Position numbers and translations under genes: made by a program. Below the pieces are notes generated by a model. It did no database searches. It was not told the origin of the DNA and saw only the letters and a program-made list of their open reading frames with translations. 17,670 nucleotides of DNA. Origin: an uncultured Clostridia bacterium (lineage in GTDB: Bacteria; Bacillota; Clostridia; Christensenellales; Pumilibacteraceae). How positions within the stretch are numbered: the stretch's first letter is position 1; each line of letters starts with the position of its first letter. The stretch spans positions 1 to 17,670 of the forward strand of contig CANDJX010000016.1 in NCBI GenBank assembly GCA_947385185.1, read 5' to 3'. Shown one piece after another: positions 1-7,072 of this stretch.

Positions 1-185
1 TAATTGCCTATAAGCGGGAACGTCTGCGTGATAATCTGACCGTAATACGACGGATCGGTAAGCGTTTCCATATAAGATCCCATGCCGGTAGTAAAAACCA
101 CTTCGCCTATGCTCTCGCCTTCGACGCCTATTCCGCGACCCTCGTACGTGTCGCCGTTTTCCAAAATCAGGTATGCTTTCTTCAT
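1..185 (-). CDS. carA: Carbamoyl-phosphate synthase small subunit, N-terminal part (runs off the window)
   Basis: The gene starts at 185 and runs off the left edge, leaving 61 residues. CarA is the glutaminase subunit of carbamoyl-phosphate synthase: it releases ammonia from glutamine for the large subunit, feeding pyrimidine and arginine synthesis. The visible part has the N-terminal CarA signature: an opening strand, a glycine-rich turn, then VVFTTGMGSY followed by TDPSYYGQI and FPLIGNY. The catalytic Cys lies outside the window. The AAAGGAG at 203-209 overlaps the purF stop codon and sits 17 nt from the ATG, which is unusually far, and no better start codon is in frame. The gap to purF is 23 nt, so the two are almost certainly co-transcribed. 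Family call is firm; the catalytic state is unknown. Confidence 0.9.
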   Translation of the reverse strand, partial: MKKAYLILENGDTYEGRGIGVEGESIGEVVFTTGMGSYMETLTDPSYYGQIITQTFPLIGN

Positions 186-208
186 AATCGTTAAGTCTGT
201 CGCTCCTT

Positions 209-1621
209 TCAGTCGAATTTATCCTTTTTCCCCGCGCCGGACACGTCTATCGGATAACTGTCCGTAAAACATCCCGTGCAATATTTGATTCCCGTGCCCT
301 GATCTATCTTGACGAGTTCGTTCAGGTCGAGATAAACAAGGCTGTCCGCGCCGATTAACTTGCGCGTTTCTTCCACGGACGCGCGGTTCGCTATCAGATT
401 TTCTTTGCTGTCGATGTCTACGCCGAAGTAACACGGCGCAACGAACGGCGGCGAACTTATGCGCAAGTGTATCTCTTTCGCGCCCGCGTCGCGGAGCGAT
501 TTTATGATACGCGCGCTCGTAGTGCCGCGCACGATCGAGTCGTCCACGAGAATGACCCGTTTGCCCTCGATCGACGCCTTGAGCGGGTTTAATTTCAACC
601 CCACCGCCCGGCTTCTGCCTCCCTGCGACGGCAGAATGAAACTACGCCCGACGTACCTGTTGCGCACGAACGCCATTCCGTACGGCAAACCCGATTCCAT
701 GCTGTACCCGTACGCCGCGTCGAAACCGCTTTCGGGCACGCCGCAGACTATGTCCGCTTCGGTCGGACATTGCCGCGCGAGCGCTCTGCCCATCTCCAGC
801 CTCGCTTTATATACGCTCATTCCGTCTATATAACTGTCGGGACGGGCGAAATATATGAGTTCGAATACGCACAGCGCGCGCTCGGAGGGCTTTCGGAACA
901 AACTCTCGCTCGTGCCGTCGAGATTAAAACAACACACTTCGCCCGGCATTATGTCGCGAACGTAAGTCGCGCCTATGGAATCGAAAGCACACGTTTCGCT
1001 TGCGGCAACGACCGACGTTCCGAGCCGTCCCACGCACAGCGGACGGAAACCGTTGGGATCGCGCGCGACTATCATTTTGTCTTTCGTTATTATAACGAGC
1101 GAATATGCGCCCTCTATCACGTCCATGAGAGCAAGTACCGATTTTTCGATACTGCCCGTCCGGATCATCTTGTCTATTATTATCTTGCTTATGATCTCGG
1201 TATCGTTCGTCGTATAGAATACGGCGCCGCGTTCGTTGACCATATTGCTTCTCAGCGCGTCCGCATTGGTGATGTTGCCGTTGTGACATACGGCGAACGA
1301 CAGCCGCGAATGATGGGTCACTATGGGTTGCGTGTTTTCGACCGTATTATTGCCCGTCGTGGAATACCTGACGTGACCGCACGCGCTTTTCGTCTGCGGC
1401 GCGGAGGACAGATATTTATTGTCGAATATCTCGGAAACCAGTCCTACGTTTTTATAACAAGTTATACTGTCATCCGAATCCGAAGTGAAATACGCTATGC
1501 CCGCTCCCTCCTGTCCGCGGTGCTGCAAAGCGAGAAGCGCCGTAGCCGTTATATGCGCGCAGGGTTGAGGTACGCTGTCGATGATGCCGAATACTCCGCA
1601 TTCTTCATTGAGTTTTCTCAT
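209..1621 (-). CDS. purF: Amidophosphoribosyltransferase (PurF)
   Basis: PurF makes 5-phosphoribosylamine from PRPP and glutamine, the first committed step of purine synthesis. The 470 residues match the usual length. A seven-residue propeptide precedes the nucleophile Cys8 in EECGVFGI, as in Bacillus PurF, which is matured by cleavage before the Cys. The class II glutaminase core includes LQHRGQEGAGI (32-42) and CHNGNITNA (112-120). The PRPP loop VILVDDSIVRGTT is at 356-368. Cys251, Cys397, Cys448 and Cys451 match the four [4Fe-4S] ligands of the Bacillus-type enzyme. All key residues are present, so it should be active, in contrast to the degenerate glutamine enzymes nearby. The ATG overlaps the stop codon of the upstream ANTAR gene by 4 nt (ATGA), implying translational coupling. 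It lies outside a pur operon, beside carA, which points to grouping by glutamine use. Confidence 0.97.
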   Translation of the reverse strand: MRKLNEECGVFGIIDSVPQPCAHITATALLALQHRGQEGAGIAYFTSDSDDSITCYKNVGLVSEIFDNKYLSSAPQTKSACGHVRYSTTGNNTVENTQPIVTHHSRLSFAVCHNGNITNADALRSNMVNERGAVFYTTNDTEIISKIIIDKMIRTGSIEKSVLALMDVIEGAYSLVIITKDKMIVARDPNGFRPLCVGRLGTSVVAASETCAFDSIGATYVRDIMPGEVCCFNLDGTSESLFRKPSERALCVFELIYFARPDSYIDGMSVYKARLEMGRALARQCPTEADIVCGVPESGFDAAYGYSMESGLPYGMAFVRNRYVGRSFILPSQGGRSRAVGLKLNPLKASIEGKRVILVDDSIVRGTTSARIIKSLRDAGAKEIHLRISSPPFVAPCYFGVDIDSKENLIANRASVEETRKLIGADSLVYLDLNELVKIDQGTGIKYCTGCFTDSYPIDVSGAGKKDKFD

Positions 1622-2181
1622 TGTATGCCGTTGTTCCTTTCTATGATTTCGTTCGCCGTTTCGAGCCGCGATCTGCGCGTTTCCATGGAAATGCGTTCGA
1701 TCTCTTTATGCGCCTCGTCCTCAGTCATTCCTCGCCCCACAAGTATACATTTCGCTCTGCTCACGGCTTTGAGCGTAATTATCTGATTTTTAAGATTTGC
1801 GTTTTCGACGGCAAGTTTCTCCATTCTGTACGCCAGCCCGGTCGCCGTCCTGATCGCGCCGTACAGCGACAATCTCGTCACGGGCTTTCCGACGATCTGA
1901 ATGCCGAGGTCGTATAGCCCCATGATCGAGTCGTCGACGCCGCAGGAGGGGATAAACACTGTTCCCACCCCGCTTTCGGCAAACGCCGTCGCGAGTTCGC
2001 GATATTGCATTTCTCGGGTTTCGGCATAAATCACGGCAATATCGAAACGTCTGTCGTTGACGATGCTTCTCGCCTGCACCGCGTTCTCCGAGCGCACAAG
2101 CGAAAAACTTCCGCACGTCCGCAAAGTCTGCACTATCGCCGAGAATGCTTTATCCGATTTGGATACGATTATTGCGTTCAA
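1618..2181 (-). CDS. ANTAR-domain antiterminator with a degenerate receiver domain
   Basis: The 187 residues form a receiver-like domain (about 1-115), a short coiled coil (about 116-135) and a C-terminal ANTAR RNA-binding domain (about 127-182, with AKCILVGRGMTEDEAH and LETANEII). ANTAR proteins such as NasT, AmiR and EutV bind paired hairpins in nascent RNA and prevent termination. Here the receiver looks unable to be phosphorylated: the expected Asp after strand 3 is Tyr52 (FDIAVIYAET) and the acidic pair after strand 1 is absent, although Lys99 (VGKP) remains. Control by a protein partner, as in AmiR-AmiC or NasT-NasS, is therefore more likely. The start is TTG, seven nt after AAAGGTG. 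The gene lies 25 nt downstream of the glutamine synthetase-like gene and overlaps purF by 4 nt. The order resembles the glnA-nitR pair described in solventogenic clostridia (from memory). Confidence 0.88.
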   Translation of the reverse strand: MNAIIVSKSDKAFSAIVQTLRTCGSFSLVRSENAVQARSIVNDRRFDIAVIYAETREMQYRELATAFAESGVGTVFIPSCGVDDSIMGLYDLGIQIVGKPVTRLSLYGAIRTATGLAYRMEKLAVENANLKNQIITLKAVSRAKCILVGRGMTEDEAHKEIERISMETRRSRLETANEIIERNNGIQ

Positions 2182-2206
2182 CCGAAATCACCTTTCCAAG
2201 TATCGC

Positions 2207-3406
2207 TTACATTCCGCCGCGGAGCACGTCGTCGCGGGCAAGCTCTATCGCCTGCTCTTCCTTTTTATCCAGATACCTCCCGAGGAATACCGCGGGTAAC
2301 GCGGACGCAAGAAATTCCGAACCGCGCGCCGCGGTCACCGCGTCGTCGAGAGACGACGGCAAAACCGCATTGTCGCGAGGAGCGGGAGCTTTGCCGAGCA
2401 GCCCTTCTCCGCCGCTTCGGAGAATAAGCGCGAGCACGACGTAAGGATTGCATGCCGTATCCGCAGACGATATTTCGATTCCGTTGTCGCCGGTCAGGCG
2501 CACCGCGGCTTTCGCTCCGCCGATCGCCATACGGCAAGGAGTATCCCGGTGCAAAAGCCGACGGTAAGAATTCCGTACCGGATTGGTGAATACCGCGATT
2601 TCGGGCAGACGCGCAAGCACTCCTTTCGCAAACGCCGTCGCTTCCTTTCCGTCCGCCGCTTTTCCGCCCTTCGTCAATCTCACTACTATGCGAAAATTAC
2701 TGCCTATTGAGTTTTCTATCGGGCTTGGCGCAAACGTAGCGTAAAGCCCGTTCGAATACGCGATATTTTTTACGGCGCTGCGGAACAGCACGGTGTTGAC
2801 CGCGCTCATCCTCGCGTCGGCTTCTTTGAATATGACCGCGTTTTGTCCGTGACCGTGCTCGTGATGCGACGATCGGGGTTTAAGCCCCATGTTTTCGAGC
2901 GTGAACACGATCTCGCGCCGAAGATTTTCGCACTTGTCGAGCGGCGCGGCGTCGAGATAGCCGGCATAATCTACGGGAGTCAGCGTAGGCTCGCCGTTTT
3001 CGGTCAGACGCGTTATATAAAACTCGCTTTCCGTCATGAACGTCGCTTCGTAGCCCGTCGCCGCAAAGTCTTTCTCGGCTTTCTCGAGAAGCGCGGAGCA
3101 GTCGCTCTCGAACGGCGTTCCGTCCGAATAGGATATACGGCACATGACGGTGATAACGGCGCCCGCGCTCGGTCGCCACGGCATGGAAGTCACCGTTTCG
3201 ATTTTCGGAAACAGCAATAAATCGACGCCGCGATCGAAACCGACAGCCGACGAATCGATCGTCACGCCCGTTTCGCACGCCTCGCGGAAATGAGCCGCGT
3301 TGAGCGAAATATTTTTTTGTCTGCCGTAAATATCGCAAAACGACATCTTAACGAACTTTACGTCGTTCTCCGAAATGTATTCGACTACGTCTTCGATGCT
3401 TGTCAT
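2207..3406 (-). CDS. Glutamine synthetase-like protein, probably a non-catalytic regulator
   Basis: The 399 residues align along their length with type I glutamine synthetase, which is usually near 440. Retained are DSS of the DGSS loop (51-53), the Glu pair in ESEF (126, 128), SHHE with Glu183, NSYRRL (279-284) and Glu311 before NPY. Lost are several residues essential in true synthetases: the metal ligand in GQxE is Ala190 (GQNAV), the His of NGSGMH is Arg239 (IGSNFR), and the PGYEAP loop carrying the catalytic Glu is reduced to HRDTP (286-290). This points to a pseudoenzyme, perhaps one that still binds glutamine, glutamate or nucleotide. It is the first gene of the cluster with the ANTAR protein, purF and carA, and may be the sensor for the ANTAR partner. 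The ATG has GGAG six nt upstream. An altered ligase activity cannot be excluded. Confidence 0.85.
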   Translation of the reverse strand: MTSIEDVVEYISENDVKFVKMSFCDIYGRQKNISLNAAHFREACETGVTIDSSAVGFDRGVDLLLFPKIETVTSMPWRPSAGAVITVMCRISYSDGTPFESDCSALLEKAEKDFAATGYEATFMTESEFYITRLTENGEPTLTPVDYAGYLDAAPLDKCENLRREIVFTLENMGLKPRSSHHEHGHGQNAVIFKEADARMSAVNTVLFRSAVKNIAYSNGLYATFAPSPIENSIGSNFRIVVRLTKGGKAADGKEATAFAKGVLARLPEIAVFTNPVRNSYRRLLHRDTPCRMAIGGAKAAVRLTGDNGIEISSADTACNPYVVLALILRSGGEGLLGKAPAPRDNAVLPSSLDDAVTAARGSEFLASALPAVFLGRYLDKKEEQAIELARDDVLRGGM

Positions 3407-3431
3407 GGTCTGCTCCGTATTATTCTCCTAA

Positions 3432-3460
3432 GAAAAAATCACCCGAAAGGTGACTTTTTC
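3432..3460 (-). terminator. Terminator-type hairpin between pgcA and the glutamine synthetase-like gene
   Basis: A 12-bp stem with one mismatch (3432-3443 with 3449-3460) closes a 5-nt loop. On the minus strand the distal arm is GGTGATTTTTTC, giving a run of six U. It follows the phosphoglucomutase stop by 9 nt and should end that transcript. It also lies only 26 nt before the next minus-strand start codon, and no clear promoter fits in between, so it may act as an attenuator for the glutamine operon. A second small hairpin at 3463-3479 (6-bp stem TTTTGC/GCAAAA, 5-nt loop) directly precedes it. The A-rich proximal arm gives U-rich ends on both strands, so it could work both ways. Confidence 0.75.
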
Positions 3461-3469
3461 TGTTTTGCA

Positions 3470-5128
3470 TCACGCAAAAATTTTATCGATGTCCGAAATT
3501 GCGGCACCGAAGAGTTCCGCATTTTCTTTTTCGTTCTTCGCCGCCGTTATATAGAACTTGATGAGAGGTTCGGTCCCCGACGGTCGGACGATAACGGTAA
3601 GCCCGTTGTCCGTTTCGTAAAGCATAACGTTCGACTTCGGCACTTCGTAATCGTGCTGATCGAGGAAATCGACCGAACGGACGACGTTGCCGCCGCCGAG
3701 CGAAGTTATGGGGTTGGTGCGAAGCGAATCCATAAGACTCTTCATCTTCGCATTGCCGGACGCGCCTTCGAATTTTCTCGATATATTGCGATGCTCGTAT
3801 TTTCCGTATCTGTCGTAAATGAATCCGAGCTGATCTATGAGCGTCTTTCCTTCTTTCTTATAATAGCTTGTCATTTCGGCAATGAGCATGGAAGCGACGA
3901 CCGCGTCTTTATCGCGGCAATGGTCGCCGACGAGATAACCGTAACTTTCTTCGAAACCGATAACGTAACGATCGGATTCGCCTCTCGCCTCGAGTTTGTT
4001 TATGACGTCGCCTATCCACTTAAAGCCGGTAAGGACCGTTTTTACCTCGACGTTGAAATGCTCTGCGATCTTATCCACGAGCGACGACGTAACGACCGTG
4101 CGTACTACGACCGCGTTGGAAGGAAGATTCCATCGCGAACTGCGCGTACCGAGAATATAATCGGTGAGAAGCACTCCCACTTCGTTTCCCGTAAGAAGAA
4201 CGTACTCGCCGTTATGCTTGACGGCAATGCCTACGCGGTCGCAATCGGGATCGGTCGCAAGCACGAGATCGGCGTCCTTTTCTTTTGCAAGCTCGATGGC
4301 GAGCTTGAGCGCTTCGGGCTTTTCGGGATTCGGGAAAGGACACGTCGTGAACTTCCCGTCCGGAGAACCCTGCTTTTCCACGATCGAAATATCTTTGAAC
4401 CCGCGCTCGTACAGCACCTGCGGAACGAGCTTGAATCCCGCGCCGTTAAGCGGCGTATACACGATCCTAAGCGGGCTTACGTCGTTGAGCGCCTGAGATT
4501 CTACGGCGTTCAGGAACGAACCGTACACCCATTGTTCGATGACCGAGATCGCGCCGTGCTTAACGTAATAATCGAACGAGCGCGTTTCTACCTCGAACGG
4601 ATCGACCTTTTCCACATAAGCGATTATGTCGTCCGCTTCGTCGTCGAGCACCTGACATCCGGACGAATTATAAAGTTTATATCCGTTGTACTGTTTGGGA
4701 TTATGACTTGCGGTGACCATTACTCCGATGTCGCAAGACAGTTTGCGAACCGCATACGACAAGAACGGCGTCGGCGATTCTTCGGGCACGATATATACTT
4801 TGAAACCGTGCGAGGCGAATACGCACGCCGTCGTTTCGGCAAACAGGCGGGAATTTATACGGCTGTCGTGACTGATTACCGCGGAATTCATGCCCTTTGA
4901 TTCCATTGCTCTGGACACGCCTTCCGTCACTTTTCTTATGTTGTAAATGTTCAGACAGTTGGTCCCCGCTCCGAGGACGCCTCTCATACCGCCTGTGCCG
5001 AATTCGAGATCCTTGAAAAAGGCGTTCTCGATGGCCACGGAGTCCCCCTCCATTTTTTCGAGTTCGGCTTTAAGTTTTTTGTCCGTAACTTTGACTTTCC
5101 ACTCTTCGAACTTCTCCCGGCTCGTCAT
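3470..5128 (-). CDS. pgcA: Phosphoglucomutase / phospho-sugar mutase (PgcA type)
   Basis: This alpha-D-phosphohexomutase most likely interconverts glucose 1-phosphate and glucose 6-phosphate, supplying UDP-glucose for glycolipid, glycogen and envelope polymers. It has 552 residues, normal for the long Firmicutes PgcA type. Four motifs stand out in order: the phosphoserine loop TASHNPKQYNGYK with Ser141; the metal loop DPDCDR with Asp293, Asp295 and Asp297; the sugar-binding loop GFEESYGYL (391-399); and the phosphate-binding loop RPSGTEPLIKFY (515-526). All key residues are intact. The ATG has GGAGG nine nt upstream. It is a single-gene unit with its own promoter (5190-5219) and hairpin terminator. 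Use of phosphomannose or phosphopentose cannot be excluded from sequence alone. Confidence 0.93.
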   Translation of the reverse strand: MTSREKFEEWKVKVTDKKLKAELEKMEGDSVAIENAFFKDLEFGTGGMRGVLGAGTNCLNIYNIRKVTEGVSRAMESKGMNSAVISHDSRINSRLFAETTACVFASHGFKVYIVPEESPTPFLSYAVRKLSCDIGVMVTASHNPKQYNGYKLYNSSGCQVLDDEADDIIAYVEKVDPFEVETRSFDYYVKHGAISVIEQWVYGSFLNAVESQALNDVSPLRIVYTPLNGAGFKLVPQVLYERGFKDISIVEKQGSPDGKFTTCPFPNPEKPEALKLAIELAKEKDADLVLATDPDCDRVGIAVKHNGEYVLLTGNEVGVLLTDYILGTRSSRWNLPSNAVVVRTVVTSSLVDKIAEHFNVEVKTVLTGFKWIGDVINKLEARGESDRYVIGFEESYGYLVGDHCRDKDAVVASMLIAEMTSYYKKEGKTLIDQLGFIYDRYGKYEHRNISRKFEGASGNAKMKSLMDSLRTNPITSLGGGNVVRSVDFLDQHDYEVPKSNVMLYETDNGLTVIVRPSGTEPLIKFYITAAKNEKENAELFGAAISDIDKIFA

Positions 5129-5189
5129 TTACTCTTTCCTCCGTTTTATTTTTTCGTCCCGATACGGCTATCCGCACCGACCATAAACG

Positions 5190-5219
5190 ATTATACTATA
5201 TTGCAGATACCGTTGTCAA
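5190..5219 (-). promoter_or_regulatory. Sigma-A-type promoter for pgcA
   Basis: On the minus strand a perfect TTGACA (5214-5219) is followed after 18 nt by a perfect TATAAT (5190-5195). Transcription would start near 5183, giving a leader of about 55 nt with a GGAGG site. This is the best consensus promoter in the window. Confidence 0.85.
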
Positions 5220-5237
5220 ATCGAAAAGGCGGGCGGA

Positions 5238-5255
5238 CGAGAAAATATTTTCTCG
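5238..5255. promoter_or_regulatory. 18-bp perfect palindrome upstream of the pgcA promoter
   Basis: CGAGAAAATATTTTCTCG is a perfect palindrome with no spacer. It begins 19 bp upstream of the -35 box of the pgcA promoter, inside the 285-bp non-coding stretch 5129-5413. Its place and symmetry suit a homodimeric regulator, but no family can be named. The rest of the stretch (5256-5360) shows only a short inverted repeat (CGTCGC-AC-GCGACG, about 5296-5309) and no convincing gene. Confidence 0.45.
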
Positions 5256-5369
5256 CATACGCACGAAAAAATCGACGACGGCAAACCTCTTGCTTCGTCG
5301 CACGCGACGGAGCGACTAAGCGACGCGCGGCGACATGGTTCGTCCGATGGGCGGCGTTTTTTCCATAAA

Positions 5370-5395
5370 AAACGGGAGCCCTCGGGATCCCGTTT
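5370..5395 (-). terminator. Rho-independent terminator of the lgt-pncB-divIVA operon
   Basis: An 8-bp perfect stem (AAACGGGA 5370-5377 with TCCCGTTT 5388-5395) and a 10-nt loop lie 18 nt after the stop codon of the coiled-coil gene. On the minus strand the stem runs straight into six U (5367-5372). Confidence 0.8.
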
Positions 5396-5413
5396 CCGTT
5401 CATGCTGTATCGA

Positions 5414-6475
5414 TCAGTATCTGCCGTTATTCCGTATATTCTGCGCCATACCCGTAACAAGCGTCAACGCGTCGGCAACGCGTCGCGCGTTCCGCTCCGC
5501 TTCTTCCGCTGCGGCGCGGGCTTTTTCAGCGTCCATATGCGCCGACGCCGCGTCCGATTTGATACGTTTGATGTCTGCGGCGACGCTTCTCGCCGCTTTG
5601 ACGATGTCAAGACGTATACGTTCTATTTCGGCGCGTACCGCGGATATTTCACGATATATGCGGTATCTCACTTCGGACATGAGTCGGTTGAACTTCGCAT
5701 TGTCGGCAAGCACCGAACCGAGCACTTTCACTATGCGTCCGTCTATATCCTTGTCGCCGGTAATGCCGGAAACCGGCACTCCTTCGTAAATTTCCTCGTT
5801 TTCCGCATTCGCGGGATACACTTCGTATCCGTCGAACTTGACGGGCTCGCCGTAAAGCGCGCGGGCAACGGCGCCCATTCCCGAACCGACGACGGAAAAC
5901 GATCCGTAATTCGACTGCCTCGCCTGCTCCGCGATCAAAGCGTTATACTTGTCCTCGCATTCTTTCAATCTGGCATTTGCGGCGTCGCGACTGGCAAGAA
6001 GCGCGTCGAAATCGCTGTTTCCGACCTCGTCGTATTCGACTTTGGCTTTGGAATACTCGCCTATGGCGGTTTCGAGTTCCTCCATTATCTGCAGCTTTTC
6101 GGTACCGTAAGCGCGTTCCATTCTCGTCCGCACGTCGTTTAATTTCATCTGCGCTTCGACGAACCTCGACTGCGCGGCGCCCATTCCGGACGACGCGGAG
6201 CGCGAAATCCATTCGGCTTCGCGGCGCGCTTCCTCGAGCTCGGTCCTTGCTTTCGCCGCCTCTTCCGCGGATTTGGTTTCGTCCTCTTTCTTCATCAGCT
6301 CGCGGACTATTCTGTCTTCGATCGTAATAACGCTTTCTTTCGGAACTTTGTTCTCGGTCACGAACTCCACCGATTCGCGCAAAGCCGCGCTGTATTCATC
6401 CGCCAACGCGTGCGTCGGAGACGACTGCATCTCAAGCATAAGCGTATTCGTTTTTCTGATAAGCGCATTTAACAT
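5414..6475 (-). CDS. Coiled-coil protein of unknown function, next to DivIVA
   Basis: I do not recognise a family for these 353 residues. They are rich in Ala, Glu, Arg and Lys, with no signal peptide or membrane segment, so the protein should be cytoplasmic. Long charged helices with heptad character span about 55-90, 100-185 and 265-340. Between them lies a non-helical section (about 190-260), glycine-rich at first (SFSVVGSGMG) and containing FDGYEVYPANAENEEIYEG. The first 50 residues may form a small separate helical unit. The ATG has GGAG seven nt upstream, and the gene follows the DivIVA-like gene by 18 nt as the last in the operon. Pairing of two coiled-coil proteins suggests joint work in septum or pole organisation, but this is inference from position only. 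Base composition matches its neighbours. Confidence 0.85.
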   Translation of the reverse strand: MLNALIRKTNTLMLEMQSSPTHALADEYSAALRESVEFVTENKVPKESVITIEDRIVRELMKKEDETKSAEEAAKARTELEEARREAEWISRSASSGMGAAQSRFVEAQMKLNDVRTRMERAYGTEKLQIMEELETAIGEYSKAKVEYDEVGNSDFDALLASRDAANARLKECEDKYNALIAEQARQSNYGSFSVVGSGMGAVARALYGEPVKFDGYEVYPANAENEEIYEGVPVSGITGDKDIDGRIVKVLGSVLADNAKFNRLMSEVRYRIYREISAVRAEIERIRLDIVKAARSVAADIKRIKSDAASAHMDAEKARAAAEEAERNARRVADALTLVTGMAQNIRNNGRY

Positions 6476-6493
6476 GGTCTTTCTCCGTGCGTT

Positions 6494-7072
6494 TTAATTA
6501 TTGTCGTCGAACAGTACTCCGAGATCTTTAAGTATCTGTTCGAGATTCTCATCCGGATGTACCGCCGCGTCGTAATCGAAAGGTTCTTCGTCGGCAGCGC
6601 TTTCCGCCGCGAGATGGTCTTCTATCATTCCGACCGGGTCGAAATCGGGAGCTTTAAGCGAAGCAGGCGGCGTCGAATCGGCTTCGGCAAGAAGTCCGGC
6701 TATCGCTTTGTCTGCTTCGTCCGTCTTTTTAAGTTCGTCGTCGAGCGGGTATTTTCTGAGTATTTTCGCAAAATGCTCGACCCACTGTTTATGGAAATTT
6801 CTGAGCGCGGAAAGCTCTTTCGCTATCTTACGCCTGGTAAGCCGTTCTATTTCGTCCGCTTTGGAAAGAGCGGATTCTATAGCCGAACCGATACGGGCTT
6901 TCTGATTTTCATACGCTTTCAAAGCCGCTTCCGCACGCATGAGCGCATCTTTAAGTTCGAAAATCCTGTCGCGCTGCGCAACGAGAGTTTCGTCGTAGAC
7001 CTCGCGTATTCGTTTGACGTATTTGTCAACTTCTTCGGGATCGTAACCGTTTTTTGCGCTCTTGAATTTCAT
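6494..7072 (-). CDS. DivIVA-like cell-division / polarity protein
   Basis: The N-terminus carries the DivIVA/GpsB lipid-binding signature: FKSAKNGYDPEEVDKYVKRI (3-22), followed by a coiled coil to about residue 115 that includes QKARIGSAIESALSKADEIE. DivIVA proteins bind negatively curved membrane at septa and poles and recruit division or wall-synthesis factors. The C-terminal part (about 115-192) is acidic and low in order, ending ILKDLGVLFDDNN, and could be a partner-binding tail. The total of 192 residues is normal. The ATG directly abuts the pncB stop codon (TAGATG), with GGAGGT inside the end of pncB, so translation is coupled. It differs from canonical DivIVA enough that the exact role is unproven. 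Confidence 0.85.
   Translation of the reverse strand: MKFKSAKNGYDPEEVDKYVKRIREVYDETLVAQRDRIFELKDALMRAEAALKAYENQKARIGSAIESALSKADEIERLTRRKIAKELSALRNFHKQWVEHFAKILRKYPLDDELKKTDEADKAIAGLLAEADSTPPASLKAPDFDPVGMIEDHLAAESAADEEPFDYDAAVHPDENLEQILKDLGVLFDDNN

Noticed and set aside
3432..3480. Canonical ANTAR dual-hexaloop site
   Set aside because: Two hairpins are present, but the loops have five bases and lack the A1/G4 pattern, so it is kept only as a weak hypothesis.
3290..4900. Long plus-strand open frame (536 codons) opposite pgcA
   Set aside because: Same kind of antisense shadow: the opposite strand encodes all four phosphohexomutase motifs in order.
5191..5460. Possible small minus-strand gene of 89 codons between the coiled-coil gene and pgcA
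   Set aside because: It overlaps the operon terminator, the palindrome and the pgcA promoter, and its basic sequence has no motif.
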